Shown: positions 43,876 through 52,826 of the stretch, piece by piece
Layout: each line of letters begins with the position of its first letter
How positions within the stretch are numbered: position 1 is the stretch's first letter
Assembly (NCBI RefSeq): GCF_001667735.1
Contig: NZ_LZJN01000035.1
Coordinates: forward strand, 1 to 64,000
Direction of reading: 5' to 3'
Source: Mycobacterium sp. E183
GTDB taxonomy: Bacteria; Actinomycetota; Actinomycetes; Mycobacteriales; Mycobacteriaceae
Length of the DNA: 64,000 nt
Notes under the pieces: model-generated
What the model was told of the DNA's origin: nothing
Databases searched by the model: none
The model's input: only the letters and a program-made list of their open reading frames with translations
Position numbers and translations under genes: made by a program

Positions 43876-44594
43876 CCCCCCTCGACGAGCAACGCGCGCT
43901 GGTGGCACAGGGCTGCCGGGTGGCCGCCGCCCGCGGCCTGGTCGACGGCATCCTCGGCCACCTGAGCCTGCGAGTGGACGACGAGCGGCTGCTCATCCGC
44001 TGTCGAAGCGACGCCGACACCGGGGTGGCGTTCACCCGGCCCAGCGACATTCGGCTGATCACCTTCGACGGCGGCGCCGGCGCCGAAGGTGAACTCGGCG
44101 GCTATCGCGTGCCCAACGAGCTGCCGATCCACGTGGAGACCATGCTGGCCGATCCGGGGCACCGCGCCGTCGCGCATCTGCACCCACCCGCAGTCGTCGC
44201 CGCCGACCTGGCCGGCATCGCGATCCGCCCGATCTACGGGGCATTCGACATTCCCGGCGCGTGGCTCGCGCGCGGCGGCGTGCCCGTCTACGAGCGCGCC
44301 GTGCTGATCCGCACCCCGGCGCTGGGCAAGGAGATGGTGGCCGCCATGCGCGGCCGGCCGGTCGTGATCTGCCGCGGGCACGGGATCACCAGCGCCGCCG
44401 CCACGGTGCAGGAGGCGGTGCTGCAGGCGATCAGCCTCGACGCGCTGGCCCGAATGTCGTTGCGGGTGAGAGCCACCGGCGGCGCCCTGCGCGATATCGA
44501 CGACGCGGACTGGGACGACCTGCCGGACCTGGGGTCGTCTTTCACCGCGGAGGCCGCCTGGCGTCATGAAGTGGCTCGATTACCGGCCTGCTGA
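43872..44594 (+). CDS. Class II aldolase/adducin-type protein, probable aromatic decarboxylase
   Basis: 240 aa from TTG 43872, chosen because it overlaps the dehydrogenase stop by four bases. Zinc ligands are the HLHPP pair and GHG near residue 175. The 3,4-dihydroxyphthalate decarboxylase of Gram-positive phthalate degraders and the CmtD decarboxylase of cumate degradation belong to this family, which fits the operon. A sugar-phosphate aldolase is less likely here. Confidence 0.8.
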   Translation: MTPLDEQRALVAQGCRVAAARGLVDGILGHLSLRVDDERLLIRCRSDADTGVAFTRPSDIRLITFDGGAGAEGELGGYRVPNELPIHVETMLADPGHRAVAHLHPPAVVAADLAGIAIRPIYGAFDIPGAWLARGGVPVYERAVLIRTPALGKEMVAAMRGRPVVICRGHGITSAAATVQEAVLQAISLDALARMSLRVRATGGALRDIDDADWDDLPDLGSSFTAEAAWRHEVARLPAC

Positions 44595-44641
44595 GGTTAA
44601 CGACGCGCCGATCTTCCCGACCGTCATCGGGCCCCACATTT

Positions 44642-45802
44642 ATGCTGGCCACGATGGCGAAAAACAGCCTTGATCCCACCACGCCGTTGTGGCGTGCGGC
44701 GCAGGTGTTCCGGCTGCTGAGCTGCGTCTACGCGACCGGGTTCCAAATCGCCATCAACCCGGATCTGCGCCGCCCCGCGCTGGGCTGGGTGCTGTTCGCG
44801 GTGCTCATCGGCTGGAGCGCGGCCTGCGCGGTGGCTTACCTGCGCGGCTTGGGCCGCCGACCGGCATGGGTGCTCGCCGAGATCGTGATCGTCGTGCTGC
44901 TCATGTCGTCGAATCCCCTCGTGACCGACCCACACTGGGCGGCTGACAATCAGACCTGGCCGACGACGCTGTGGGCCAGCAACCCCACCATCTCGGCGGC
45001 CATCCAGTTCGGCCCCGCCGGCGGCATGCTCACGGGCCTGGTGGTGATGGCCACCAATTTCACGGTCAAGAACTATTTCGCCCTCAACCTGGGGCATAAC
45101 GCGACCGCCATCATCGAGCTTGCGATCGGCATGGCGATCGGCATGGCCGCCCAAACCGCGCGCCGCGCCCACGATGAGCTTCAACGGGCGGCCCGGTTGA
45201 CGGCCGCGGTGCAAGAACGGGAACGCCTGTCCCGCCAGGTCCATGACGGAGCCATCCAGGTGCTGGCGCTGGTGGCCAAGAGGGGCCACGAAATCGGTGG
45301 CGCCACAGCAGAACTCGCCGACCTGGCCAGCGAGCAGGAACGCGCGCTGCGGCGATGGCTGGCCAGCACGGACGCCGACCACGACGCCGACGGGGCCACC
45401 GTCGACCTGCGCACCCTGCTGCGGTGCAGGGAATCCGACCGAGTGTCCCTCAGCCTGCCCCCGGCACCGGTGCCCCTGGGCCGCCGGGTGGGCACCGAGC
45501 TCGACGCCGCGGTGGGCAACGCTTTGGACAACGTGGGCGCGCACGCCGGACCCGGCGCCCACGCCTTCGTGCTCGTCGAAGACCTCGGCGATTCCGTCCT
45601 CGTGAGCATCCGCGACGACGGCGTCGGAATCGCCGCCGGCCGGCTCGAGGAGGCGGTCAGGCAGGGCCGCCTGGGCATCTCCCAGTCGATCGTCGGGCGG
45701 CTGGCTTCGCTGGGCGGCAGCGCCCACCTGCGCAGCGAACCCGGCGAAGGCGCCGAGTGGGAATTGTGCGTGCCACGCGGAGAGGCGTTCCATGACCGAT
45801 GA
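44642..45802 (+). CDS. Membrane sensor histidine kinase, NarL/DesK type
   Basis: 386 aa. About five helices occupy residues 20-170. The phosphoacceptor is H201 in SRQVHDGAIQVLAL, and the ATPase domain holds N-box GNALDNVGAHA and G-box RDDGVGI. ATG 44654 is an alternative start; neither has a clear ribosome site. It overlaps the response-regulator gene by 11 bases. The signal is unknown; it follows the dioxygenase operon by 47 bases and could be part of a longer transcript. Confidence 0.87.
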   Translation: MLATMAKNSLDPTTPLWRAAQVFRLLSCVYATGFQIAINPDLRRPALGWVLFAVLIGWSAACAVAYLRGLGRRPAWVLAEIVIVVLLMSSNPLVTDPHWAADNQTWPTTLWASNPTISAAIQFGPAGGMLTGLVVMATNFTVKNYFALNLGHNATAIIELAIGMAIGMAAQTARRAHDELQRAARLTAAVQERERLSRQVHDGAIQVLALVAKRGHEIGGATAELADLASEQERALRRWLASTDADHDADGATVDLRTLLRCRESDRVSLSLPPAPVPLGRRVGTELDAAVGNALDNVGAHAGPGAHAFVLVEDLGDSVLVSIRDDGVGIAAGRLEEAVRQGRLGISQSIVGRLASLGGSAHLRSEPGEGAEWELCVPRGEAFHDR

Positions 45803-46454
45803 GACCCCCACGACGGTGATGGTCGTTGACGACCATCCCATCTGGCGCGACGCGGTCGCCCGCGACCTGGCCGACGACGGGTTCACCGTGGTCGCCACCG
45901 CCGACAGCGTCGCCGCGGCGCGGCGCCGCGCGGCCGTGGTCAAGCCCGACGTGGTGGTGATGGATATGCAACTGCCCGACGGCGACGGGACGCAGGCGAC
46001 CGCGGCAGTGCTCGCGGTCTCCCCCTCGTCTCGGGTACTGGTGCTCTCGGCGTCCGACGAGCGCGACGACGTGTTGGAAGCCGTCAAAGCCGGCGCGATC
46101 GGCTATCTGGTCAAGAGCGCATCCAAATCCGAACTGGCGCAAGCCGTGACGGCCACGGCCGAGGGCCGCGCCGTGTTCACCCCGAGCCTGGCCGGGTTGG
46201 TGCTGGGCGAATACCGCCGCATGGCACAGAGCAAGGACGACGGTCCCGCCCGGCCGAGCCTCACCGAACGCGAAACCGAGGTGCTGCGCTACGTGGCAAA
46301 GGGCTTGTCCGCCAAACAGATCGCTCAGAAGCTGTCACTGAGCCACCGCACCGTGGAGAATCACGTGCAGGCGACCTTTCGCAAACTTCAGGTCGCCAAT
46401 CGGGTGGAGTTGGCGCGCTACGCCATCGAGCACGGCCTCGACGAGGAGCCGTGA
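45792..46454 (+). CDS. NarL/LuxR-family response regulator
   Basis: 220 aa. Receiver domain with D13/D14 and phosphorylated D58 (VVVMDMQLPDGDG), then a LuxR-type HTH (LTERETEVLRYVAKGLSAKQIAQKLSLSHRTVENHV). Partner of the kinase gene it overlaps. Targets are unknown. Confidence 0.93.
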   Translation: MTDETPTTVMVVDDHPIWRDAVARDLADDGFTVVATADSVAAARRRAAVVKPDVVVMDMQLPDGDGTQATAAVLAVSPSSRVLVLSASDERDDVLEAVKAGAIGYLVKSASKSELAQAVTATAEGRAVFTPSLAGLVLGEYRRMAQSKDDGPARPSLTERETEVLRYVAKGLSAKQIAQKLSLSHRTVENHVQATFRKLQVANRVELARYAIEHGLDEEP

Positions 46455-46488
46455 CCCGCGGCGCAGCCGACCGACCGCGCCGCGGGTC
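46453..46488. terminator. Bidirectional hairpin after the two-component genes
   Basis: Perfect 12-bp arms GACCCGCGGCGC and GCGCCGCGGGTC around a 12-base loop fill the short space between the convergent response-regulator and acyltransferase genes. Very GC-rich stem without a U tract. Confidence 0.7.
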
Positions 46489-46502
46489 GTGGAATCATCG
46501 AG

Positions 46503-47819
46503 CTACCTGCGCGCCGCGGTGAGGCGCTTCGCCGGTGCGGTGGCCATGACGCGGGCGCCGACCAACGCGGTGACCATCACCGCCATGCACACCAGGCCGT
46601 CGTCCTTGAGTCCCCACCTGATGGCGGCCAGGATCGCCACGCCCGCAACACACAACAGGCTGCCGACGGCCGCTCCCCGACCGGGCCCCGTCACCGTCGG
46701 GGCGCCGTCCCAGCCCGGCAGCGGGTTGTTCTCCAGCGGGCGCAACGCGACGAAAAGCACGGCCATGGCGCCGATCACGATGAGCAGTTGCGCGAGGCTG
46801 ACGGCGAGGAAGTCCCGCGCGCCCGGGTACCGGGGGCAGCCGAGGTAGTCGAAGACCAGGTGCGCGCCCAGCAGCACGGGCATGTGCCACAAGTACAGGG
46901 TCATGGCCCCGGAGTTACCGATCGCCGTCCACCACCACACCCGAGGCCGCCAGGCCCAGCGCGCGATCGCCGGCGCGGCGGCGATCGCCAACGCGCTCAG
47001 GACGATTGCGTGGCCGGCCAGCAGCAGCGAGGGCGGGCTGGTGTTGGACAGGCGGTGATCACCGGTGCCGACCATGCTGATCTGATACGGACCCCAGGCC
47101 ACCAGTGCGACGTCGACGGCGAACGCGGTCGCCGCGACGGCCAGTGCGGCACGCCCGGTGAGCAGCCGGCGACGGTAGGCGATGCCGAACATGGCGGGGA
47201 TGAGCCAGACGGCCAGGTTGAGGTAACCCAGGGGCATCATGGCCGGCCAGTGCAGCCTGATGGCGTCGATCACCGCGATGGTCCCATAGACGCAGGCCAC
47301 AGCGGCGGCGAGACGCCCCGCGGTGGTGATGCGGTACAGCACCGGCATGGCGGCCAGCACCAGCACGTAGGCCCCCAAGAACCACAGCAGCTGCGTGCTG
47401 ACACCGGCCACCGGCTCGTAAATGTGTTGCGGCAGAGCTCGATACAGCACCGTCAGCACCACAACCCAAAACGCCAGGTAGTAGAACACCGGCCGGAACA
47501 GTCTGGTGCAGCGTTTCATCAGCCAGTCACCCCAGTTCGTGCCGGCGGACCACGACGACAGGCAGGCCGCGGCGCCGGCGAAGAAGAACAGCGGCATGAT
47601 CTGCAGGAGCCAGGTCGCAGCCTGGAACACCGCCGAGGTGGTCAGCAGGTTGTCCCAGATCAACACGTGGTTTTTGATGATGCTGATGGCCATCACGGTG
47701 TGGCCGAGCACCACACCGATCAGCGACGTGATGCGGATGACGTCCAGGACGCGGTCGCGGTCGGCGGGAGTGGCCGCCGCCACCTCGGCGACGCCGGGGA
47801 ATCTCGTGAGAGTTGCCAT
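46503..47819 (-). CDS. Membrane acyltransferase (acyltransferase family 3)
   Basis: 438 aa with about ten helices. RVLDVIRITSLIGVVLGHTVMA places the catalytic His of the family in the first membrane segment region, and MPLFFFAGAAA and LWHMPVLLGAHL are typical. Such enzymes O-acylate cell-surface sugars or lipids. The substrate is unknown. Preceded by a 158-bp gap that ends in the palindrome at 47964. Confidence 0.85.
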   Translation of the reverse strand: MATLTRFPGVAEVAAATPADRDRVLDVIRITSLIGVVLGHTVMAISIIKNHVLIWDNLLTTSAVFQAATWLLQIMPLFFFAGAAACLSSWSAGTNWGDWLMKRCTRLFRPVFYYLAFWVVVLTVLYRALPQHIYEPVAGVSTQLLWFLGAYVLVLAAMPVLYRITTAGRLAAAVACVYGTIAVIDAIRLHWPAMMPLGYLNLAVWLIPAMFGIAYRRRLLTGRAALAVAATAFAVDVALVAWGPYQISMVGTGDHRLSNTSPPSLLLAGHAIVLSALAIAAAPAIARWAWRPRVWWWTAIGNSGAMTLYLWHMPVLLGAHLVFDYLGCPRYPGARDFLAVSLAQLLIVIGAMAVLFVALRPLENNPLPGWDGAPTVTGPGRGAAVGSLLCVAGVAILAAIRWGLKDDGLVCMAVMVTALVGARVMATAPAKRLTAARR

Positions 47820-47963
47820 GGGATGTTATCGGACCTTTCGGGAAAGCTGTTGCGGGATAACGTGATTAGGCGATACGACTTAGGTGAAGTGCTGTCTCGG
47901 ATGCCATGGACCAAGCATTGCCGGTCGGGCGGGCCCGCGCCCGCGCAGTTCTACGCGTCGGGC

Positions 47964-47981
47964 CTGAGTAGTACTACTCAG
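47964..47981. promoter_or_regulatory. 18-bp perfect palindrome
   Basis: CTGAGTAGT/ACTACTCAG without a spacer overlaps the stop of the YiaA-like gene and lies 145 bases before the acyltransferase start. A matching half-site ACTACTCA occurs at 48315-48322, upstream of the YiaA-like gene. This suggests one factor acting on both genes; a terminator is less likely because the stem is AT-rich. Confidence 0.45.
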
Positions 47982-48271
47982 TTCGCGGCGGCGTTGAGCG
48001 GGTCGTAGTCGGCCAGCAGTCTCTCGATGCGCGCTTCGTCAAGGCGCACCCGCACCGTCGCGGCCTCCTGCTGGTCGCGAATCACCTTGGCCAGGGTGAA
48101 CGCGCTCGACACCAAGAACAGGAAGGTGATGCCGAGGAAGCCTCGCTGCCACGCGTCGAGCGGAAGCAGGTAGATCCCGCCCAGCGCGGTCACGAAGCTG
48201 ATCGCGAACGCGGCGGCGGCCTGAACGAAAAACGCGGCGGTGGTCTTGGACATGCTGTTGGGAACGGTCAT
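47978..48271 (-). CDS. YiaA/YiaB-type two-helix membrane protein
   Basis: 97 aa with two membrane helices (about 12-35 and 42-62) followed by a charged helix. AFFVQAAAAFAISFVTALGGIYLLPL and the KVIRDQQEA exit match the YiaA/YiaB domain. Function unknown. The same half-palindrome found at its 3' end occurs 44 bases upstream of its start. Confidence 0.75.
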   Translation of the reverse strand: MTVPNSMSKTTAAFFVQAAAAFAISFVTALGGIYLLPLDAWQRGFLGITFLFLVSSAFTLAKVIRDQQEAATVRVRLDEARIERLLADYDPLNAAAN

Positions 48272-48480
48272 GCCAAACAGCCTGCGGCAGAGCGCTGCCC
48301 GCCGGATCCGTAAGACTACTCAAGTTTGTGGTTGCCGGTTGACTGAGCTTGCGTCACAGGTTCGTATCGGTCGGCGGACACTCGCCTTACCTGGCCGGAC
48401 CCAACTACCTGTGCACCTAGTCTGTCCCGCGAGCTGACCCGAATTTCGCGGTGCCCGAAAGGCGCCGACGGCCGAGGAGT

Positions 48481-49269
48481 ATGGACGTGGCCGAACTGGA
48501 CCGGCGCCGGTTCCTGGCCGCGCTGGCCGCGACGGTGGCCGTCGCCGCCGGCGGGCCTGACGAGTGCGTGGCGCTGGGTGATGTTGCCGGACCCGCGCCG
48601 TTGTCGCCCCCGCCGGACCCTCGATCGCGCGTCGCGCTACCCGGTGGCGGTGTGCTGAACAGGCTTCCGGGCAACGGCAACCTCCTGGCCTGGACGGTCG
48701 ACGACGGCGCCGACACCGACGTGGTGCGGCTGTACACGCAATTCGCCCGGGACACCGGGGTGCGGCTCACGTATTTCGTTACCGGCGCCTACCACTCGTG
48801 GACCGACAACGCGGGCCTGCTTCGACCCCTGGTCGACTCCGGGCAGATCCAGCTGGCCAATCACACGTGGACACATCCCGACCTGACTCGGCTCTCGAAG
48901 GCCCAAATCGCCGACGAACTCGCTCGCACCGACGCGTTCCTGCGGAACACGTACGGCGTTGACGCCACCCCGTACTTCCGGCCCCCGTACGGCCATCACG
49001 ACGCCGCGGTCGCCGCCGTGGCCGCCGGGCTGGGCTATGAGGTGACCACCTTGTGGTCCGGCGACTTACGGGATTCCGCGCTGGTTTCCGAGGACCAGAT
49101 CGTCCGGATGGCCTACCAGTCGTTCCTCCCGCAGAACATCGTGATCGGCCACCTCAACCATCCACCGGCCACCCATGTGTACGGGCAGCTCGTCGATATC
49201 ATCCGAGCCCGCGGGCTGCGCACGGTGACGCTCGACGATGTGTTCCTGCGACCGGGGCACCGGCGGTAA
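48481..49269 (+). CDS. Tat-exported polysaccharide deacetylase
   Basis: 262 aa from ATG 48481. A twin-arginine signal (LDRRRFLAALAATVAVAAGG) precedes a NodB domain with TVDDGAD (catalytic and metal Asp), HTWTHPDL (metal His pair) and RPPYGHHD. It would remove acetyl groups from cell-wall or surface glycans. GTG 48487 has better spacing (seven bases) from the GAGGAG site and is an equally good start; GTG 48451 is poor. Confidence 0.88.
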   Translation: MDVAELDRRRFLAALAATVAVAAGGPDECVALGDVAGPAPLSPPPDPRSRVALPGGGVLNRLPGNGNLLAWTVDDGADTDVVRLYTQFARDTGVRLTYFVTGAYHSWTDNAGLLRPLVDSGQIQLANHTWTHPDLTRLSKAQIADELARTDAFLRNTYGVDATPYFRPPYGHHDAAVAAVAAGLGYEVTTLWSGDLRDSALVSEDQIVRMAYQSFLPQNIVIGHLNHPPATHVYGQLVDIIRARGLRTVTLDDVFLRPGHRR

Positions 49270-49281
49270 CCGGAGGCGGAC

Positions 49282-50085
49282 TCAGCCGAGCTGGTCGCCA
49301 ATCTCCTTGGCCGCCTTGACAAGTGCGGCGGCGACCGTGGCATAGCGGGCGGCGTCGAGCCGGTTCTGGGGTGCGGCGGCATTGAGCGCCAGCCGCAGGC
49401 CCGGCGCCCGGGTGGGTATCGGCACCGCGACCGAAGCGACGCCTTCCTCGCTCTCCTCCCGGTTGATGGCGTAGCCGCGCTCGCGGATGGCGGCGAGCTC
49501 GGCCTCCAGTTCGGTCCGGCTGCCGATCGACGACGAGGTGATGCGCTGCAACCGTTCTCGCGGCAGCAGCTGACGCAACTCCGCCTCGGGCAGCTGCGCC
49601 AGCATGACCTTGCCCGTCGAGGTGCAATGCGCCGGCATGCTGCGGCCCAGCCGGGACGCCACCCGGACCGCGGCCGGGCCCTCGACAGCGGCGACGAACC
49701 GGACGTTGGCCCCGTCCAACATCCCGACGTGAATCGTCTCGCGCAGCTGTTCGCCGAGGCTGCGCATGACCGGGGTGGCCGCTCGCTGGATGTCGATGCG
49801 GCCGAAGATGGCGAACGCGACGCCGGTCAGCGACGGGCCGGGCAGGTAGGCCCTGGACACCGGGTCCTGCCGGACGAACCCGCGATAGGCCAGCATCGCC
49901 AGCAACCGATGCGCGGTGGACGACGCCACGCCCAGGTAGCGGGTGGCTTCGCTCAACCGGATCTGGGGTTGCTCGCCCAGCAGCAGAAGCAGCTTGAGCG
50001 CGTTGTCGACCGACTCGATCGGATACTGCGGCGCAAGCGAATCGGCGGCCGGGGCTTCGGCGGCCCGCTCGCCCTTTCTCGCCAT
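49282..50085 (-). CDS. IclR-family transcriptional regulator
   Basis: 267 aa. N-terminal winged HTH at residues ~22-85 (SVDNALKLLLLLGEQPQIRLSEATRYLGVASSTAHRLL), then the IclR ligand domain ending MPAHCTSTGKVMLAQLPEAEL...GYAINREESEEGVASVAVP. IclR proteins often control aromatic-acid catabolism; whether this one serves the operon at 41-44 kb cannot be told. Convergent with the deacetylase. Confidence 0.92.
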   Translation of the reverse strand: MARKGERAAEAPAADSLAPQYPIESVDNALKLLLLLGEQPQIRLSEATRYLGVASSTAHRLLAMLAYRGFVRQDPVSRAYLPGPSLTGVAFAIFGRIDIQRAATPVMRSLGEQLRETIHVGMLDGANVRFVAAVEGPAAVRVASRLGRSMPAHCTSTGKVMLAQLPEAELRQLLPRERLQRITSSSIGSRTELEAELAAIRERGYAINREESEEGVASVAVPIPTRAPGLRLALNAAAPQNRLDAARYATVAAALVKAAKEIGDQLG

Positions 50086-50115
50086 GACAGTGAAGGTACT
50101 CGCGCCGGTTGCGAG

Positions 50116-51207
50116 TCACAGCAAGCTGAGCACCACAGCGCCGAGGATTCCCGCAGCGACAACGATGCCGGTCGCGGTCGCGGTGGCCTTCCACCCGAAG
50201 CTGCGGGCGACCATCGCCGCGCCCGGAACGCTCACCGCCGGCAGGGTGATCAGCAGCGCACCGATCGTCCCCGACGACGCGCCCAGCAGGGCCAGCCCTT
50301 GCAGGATCGGGATCTCCCCCGCCGTCGGGATGACCATGAGCGTGCCGGCGATCGCGACGACCACGACGAGCAGCAGGCCCAGCAGCAGCCCGCGGTGCGC
50401 CGGTTGCCCCAACGTGAGCAGGAGACCGCGGAACGCCCCGACCACGAGCACCAGGACCGCGTACTCGGGCAGCAAAAACAGCACCAACCACAGCAGCGCC
50501 CGCACGAACAGGCGCGGCCTGCCCCCGCTCTCGTCGTCGGCCGAAGGCGCGGCCGCGCGCGCCGGCGCCGGGACTCCGCCGTCCGGCCGGGACAGCAATC
50601 CCACCGCGGCCCCGACCCCGAGCACCGTCGCGATGCCGACGACCACGCGCGTCAGGCTCCATTGCCAGGGAGCGACGAAGAGCAGGAAAACGAGCACCGC
50701 CGGGTTGAGCAGCGGGTTCCCCAGCCAGTAGGCGATGGCCGCCGCCGGTGTGACGCCGTTGCGCCGCAGGGTGACGGCGACCGGGGCGGCGCAACACGTG
50801 CACATCATCGACGGCATGCCGGCGACCCCGCCGGCCAGCGCACTGGACAGCGGAGCGCGACGGTTCAGCACGCGCGGCAGCCACGGGCGCGGGAGCAACG
50901 CCTGCACCGAGGCGCTGATCAGCAGCGCGGCCACCAACGCCGGCCAGATCGACGCCACGTAGGCGTGGAAGAAGGTCGCCGCGGCGTGCCAGGCCGGTCG
51001 ATCGCCGGGGTGGACGCCGCCCACCGTGAGAACGCTCGATCCCGACCAGTGGTGGGTGCGACGGGCCGTGGCGGCCTTACCGGCGTAAGGCAGCCACTTC
51101 GCCCACAGCAGCCCCGCCACGAACAGGGCCACGGCGACGAGAACACCGATCGCGACGTTTCCCCGCCGACCCGCGTGAATTGCATTGCCCTTCAAAGGCA
51201 TCGCCAT
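50116..51207 (-). CDS. UPF0718-type permease
   Basis: 363 aa with about eight to ten helices. MPSMMCTCCAAPVAVTLRRNG and WLGNPLLNPAVL are signature stretches of this permease family; the CTCC motif could bind metal. Some relatives are linked to metal or metalloid efflux. Start at ATG 51207 with a second ATG two codons later. Thirty bases before the IclR gene on the same strand, so possibly co-transcribed. Confidence 0.8.
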   Translation of the reverse strand: MAMPLKGNAIHAGRRGNVAIGVLVAVALFVAGLLWAKWLPYAGKAATARRTHHWSGSSVLTVGGVHPGDRPAWHAAATFFHAYVASIWPALVAALLISASVQALLPRPWLPRVLNRRAPLSSALAGGVAGMPSMMCTCCAAPVAVTLRRNGVTPAAAIAYWLGNPLLNPAVLVFLLFVAPWQWSLTRVVVGIATVLGVGAAVGLLSRPDGGVPAPARAAAPSADDESGGRPRLFVRALLWLVLFLLPEYAVLVLVVGAFRGLLLTLGQPAHRGLLLGLLLVVVVAIAGTLMVIPTAGEIPILQGLALLGASSGTIGALLITLPAVSVPGAAMVARSFGWKATATATGIVVAAGILGAVVLSLL

Positions 51208-51316
51208 GCCCACCGACGCTAGTCGACGGGCGGTGACCCGCGTCGGGCGCGTGGGTGGCCGCGCTTCCCGCACCGGGGATGCGATGGCTATTATTCTCGG
51301 CTTCGTGTACGGGGCT

Positions 51317-52123
51317 ATGCCTTGCGGATATCGCCGTTACGTCGCCATCGGGGACAGCCAGACCGAGGGTTTATGGGACGGCGACGACGTCGTGGGTCTC
51401 CTCGGCTTTGCCGACCGGCTCGCCGCCATGGTGGATGCGCACTACCCCGGCCTGCATTACGCCAACCTGGCGATCCGCGGCAAGCGGATCGCCGACGTCT
51501 TGGACGAGCAGGTTCCGCAGGCCCTGGCGATGCAGCCGGACCTGATCACGGTGTGCGCCGGGATGAACGACGTCATCCAGCCGGGCCGGTCGTTCGGCCC
51601 GGCCCTGGCCGACCTCGAACACGTCTACGCCGCGCTGGCCGGGTCCGGGGCCACGGTGGTGACGACGACCTTCCCGAACGTCGCGCAATTCCTCCCACTC
51701 GGACGGCTGGTGTCGGGCCGTCTCGCCCGCATCAACGCGGCGATCACGGCGGCCGCCGACCGCTACGGGTTCGGGCTCGTCGACCTGTACAACGCGCCGT
51801 CGATGCGCGAGCTGGACACCTGGGCCATCGACCGGGTGCACGCCTCCAGCAAAGGACACATGCTGTTCGCCGCGGCGGCCGCCGAGGCACTGAATCTGCC
51901 TGGCAGCAACCATGATTGGGCCCACGCAACTCCCGACGCCCGGCGCCGCTCGCGCACCACCGGCGCGTACGAGCAGCTGCGCTGGACGCAGGACAGCTTC
52001 TTCCCGTGGATCTGGCGCCGGCTGCGCGGCCTGTCGTCGGCCGACGGTCGGGAGCCCAAGCGCCCACAGCTGGAGAGCCTCGGCACGCCGAGCAGGCCGG
52101 CCGACGCGAACCGGAGGGTTTAG
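51317..52123 (+). CDS. SGNH/GDSL hydrolase
   Basis: 268 aa from ATG 51317 (GTG 51305 and ATG 51284 are also possible). Catalytic Ser in VAIGDSQTEGLWDGDD, Gly in NLAIRGKR, Asn in CAGMNDVI, and Asp/His in AIDRVHASSKGH form the complete SGNH set. Probably an esterase. No signal peptide is evident. Divergent from the permease gene. Confidence 0.88.
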   Translation: MPCGYRRYVAIGDSQTEGLWDGDDVVGLLGFADRLAAMVDAHYPGLHYANLAIRGKRIADVLDEQVPQALAMQPDLITVCAGMNDVIQPGRSFGPALADLEHVYAALAGSGATVVTTTFPNVAQFLPLGRLVSGRLARINAAITAAADRYGFGLVDLYNAPSMRELDTWAIDRVHASSKGHMLFAAAAAEALNLPGSNHDWAHATPDARRRSRTTGAYEQLRWTQDSFFPWIWRRLRGLSSADGREPKRPQLESLGTPSRPADANRRV

Positions 52124-52159
52124 GGCGCGTATCGCCGGACGGTCAGGCATCCTGGACGC

Positions 52160-52816
52160 ATGGACGTCGAGGCTTTGCTGCACGCGATCCCACCGCTCGC
52201 GATCTACCTGGTGGTCGGCGGTGTGGTCGGGCTCGAAAGCCTGGGCATCCCCCTTCCCGGCGAGATCATCCTGGTCAGCGCGGCCCTGATGTCCTCGCAC
52301 GACGACCTGCCCGTCAACCCGATCGGCGTGGGCGTCGCCGCGGTGATCGGCGCCGTGGTCGGCGACTCGATCGGTTACACGATCGGACGCAAATTCGGCA
52401 TGCCGCTCTTCGACCGCCTGGGCCGGCGGTTCCCCAAACATTTCGGTCCCGGACACGTCGCGTTGGCCGAAAAGTTGTTCAACCGCTGGGGAGTTCGGGC
52501 GGTTTTCTTCGGCCGCTTCATCGCGCTCTTGCGGATTTTCGCCGGGCCACTCGCCGGGGCGCTGAAGATGCACTACCCGCGCTTCCTGGCGGCCAACGTC
52601 TCGGGCGCCATCTGCTGGGCCGGCGGCACCACCGCGGTGGTGTACTTCGCCGGGATGGCCGCCGAGCGCTGGCTGGAGCGGTTCTCCTGGATCGCACTCG
52701 TCATCGCTATCGTCTGCGGCTTGATCGCCGCCTTCGCGCTGCGGGAACGCACCTCGCGGGCCATCGCGGAACTCGAGGAAGAGCACTACCGCAAGGCCGA
52801 GAACACCGCGGCCTGA
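52160..52816 (+). CDS. dedA: DedA-family membrane protein (Rv2637-like)
   Basis: 218 aa with about five helices. GLESLGIPLPGEIIL and FFGRFIALLRIFAGPLAGALKM, including the conserved Arg, match DedA/VTT proteins, which help flip lipids such as undecaprenyl phosphate or phosphatidylethanolamine. With the STAS gene at 53603 it restores the Rv2637-Rv2638 order, with a TetR gene inserted. Confidence 0.9.
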   Translation: MDVEALLHAIPPLAIYLVVGGVVGLESLGIPLPGEIILVSAALMSSHDDLPVNPIGVGVAAVIGAVVGDSIGYTIGRKFGMPLFDRLGRRFPKHFGPGHVALAEKLFNRWGVRAVFFGRFIALLRIFAGPLAGALKMHYPRFLAANVSGAICWAGGTTAVVYFAGMAAERWLERFSWIALVIAIVCGLIAAFALRERTSRAIAELEEEHYRKAENTAA

Positions 52817-52826
52817 CCCCAGCGGC

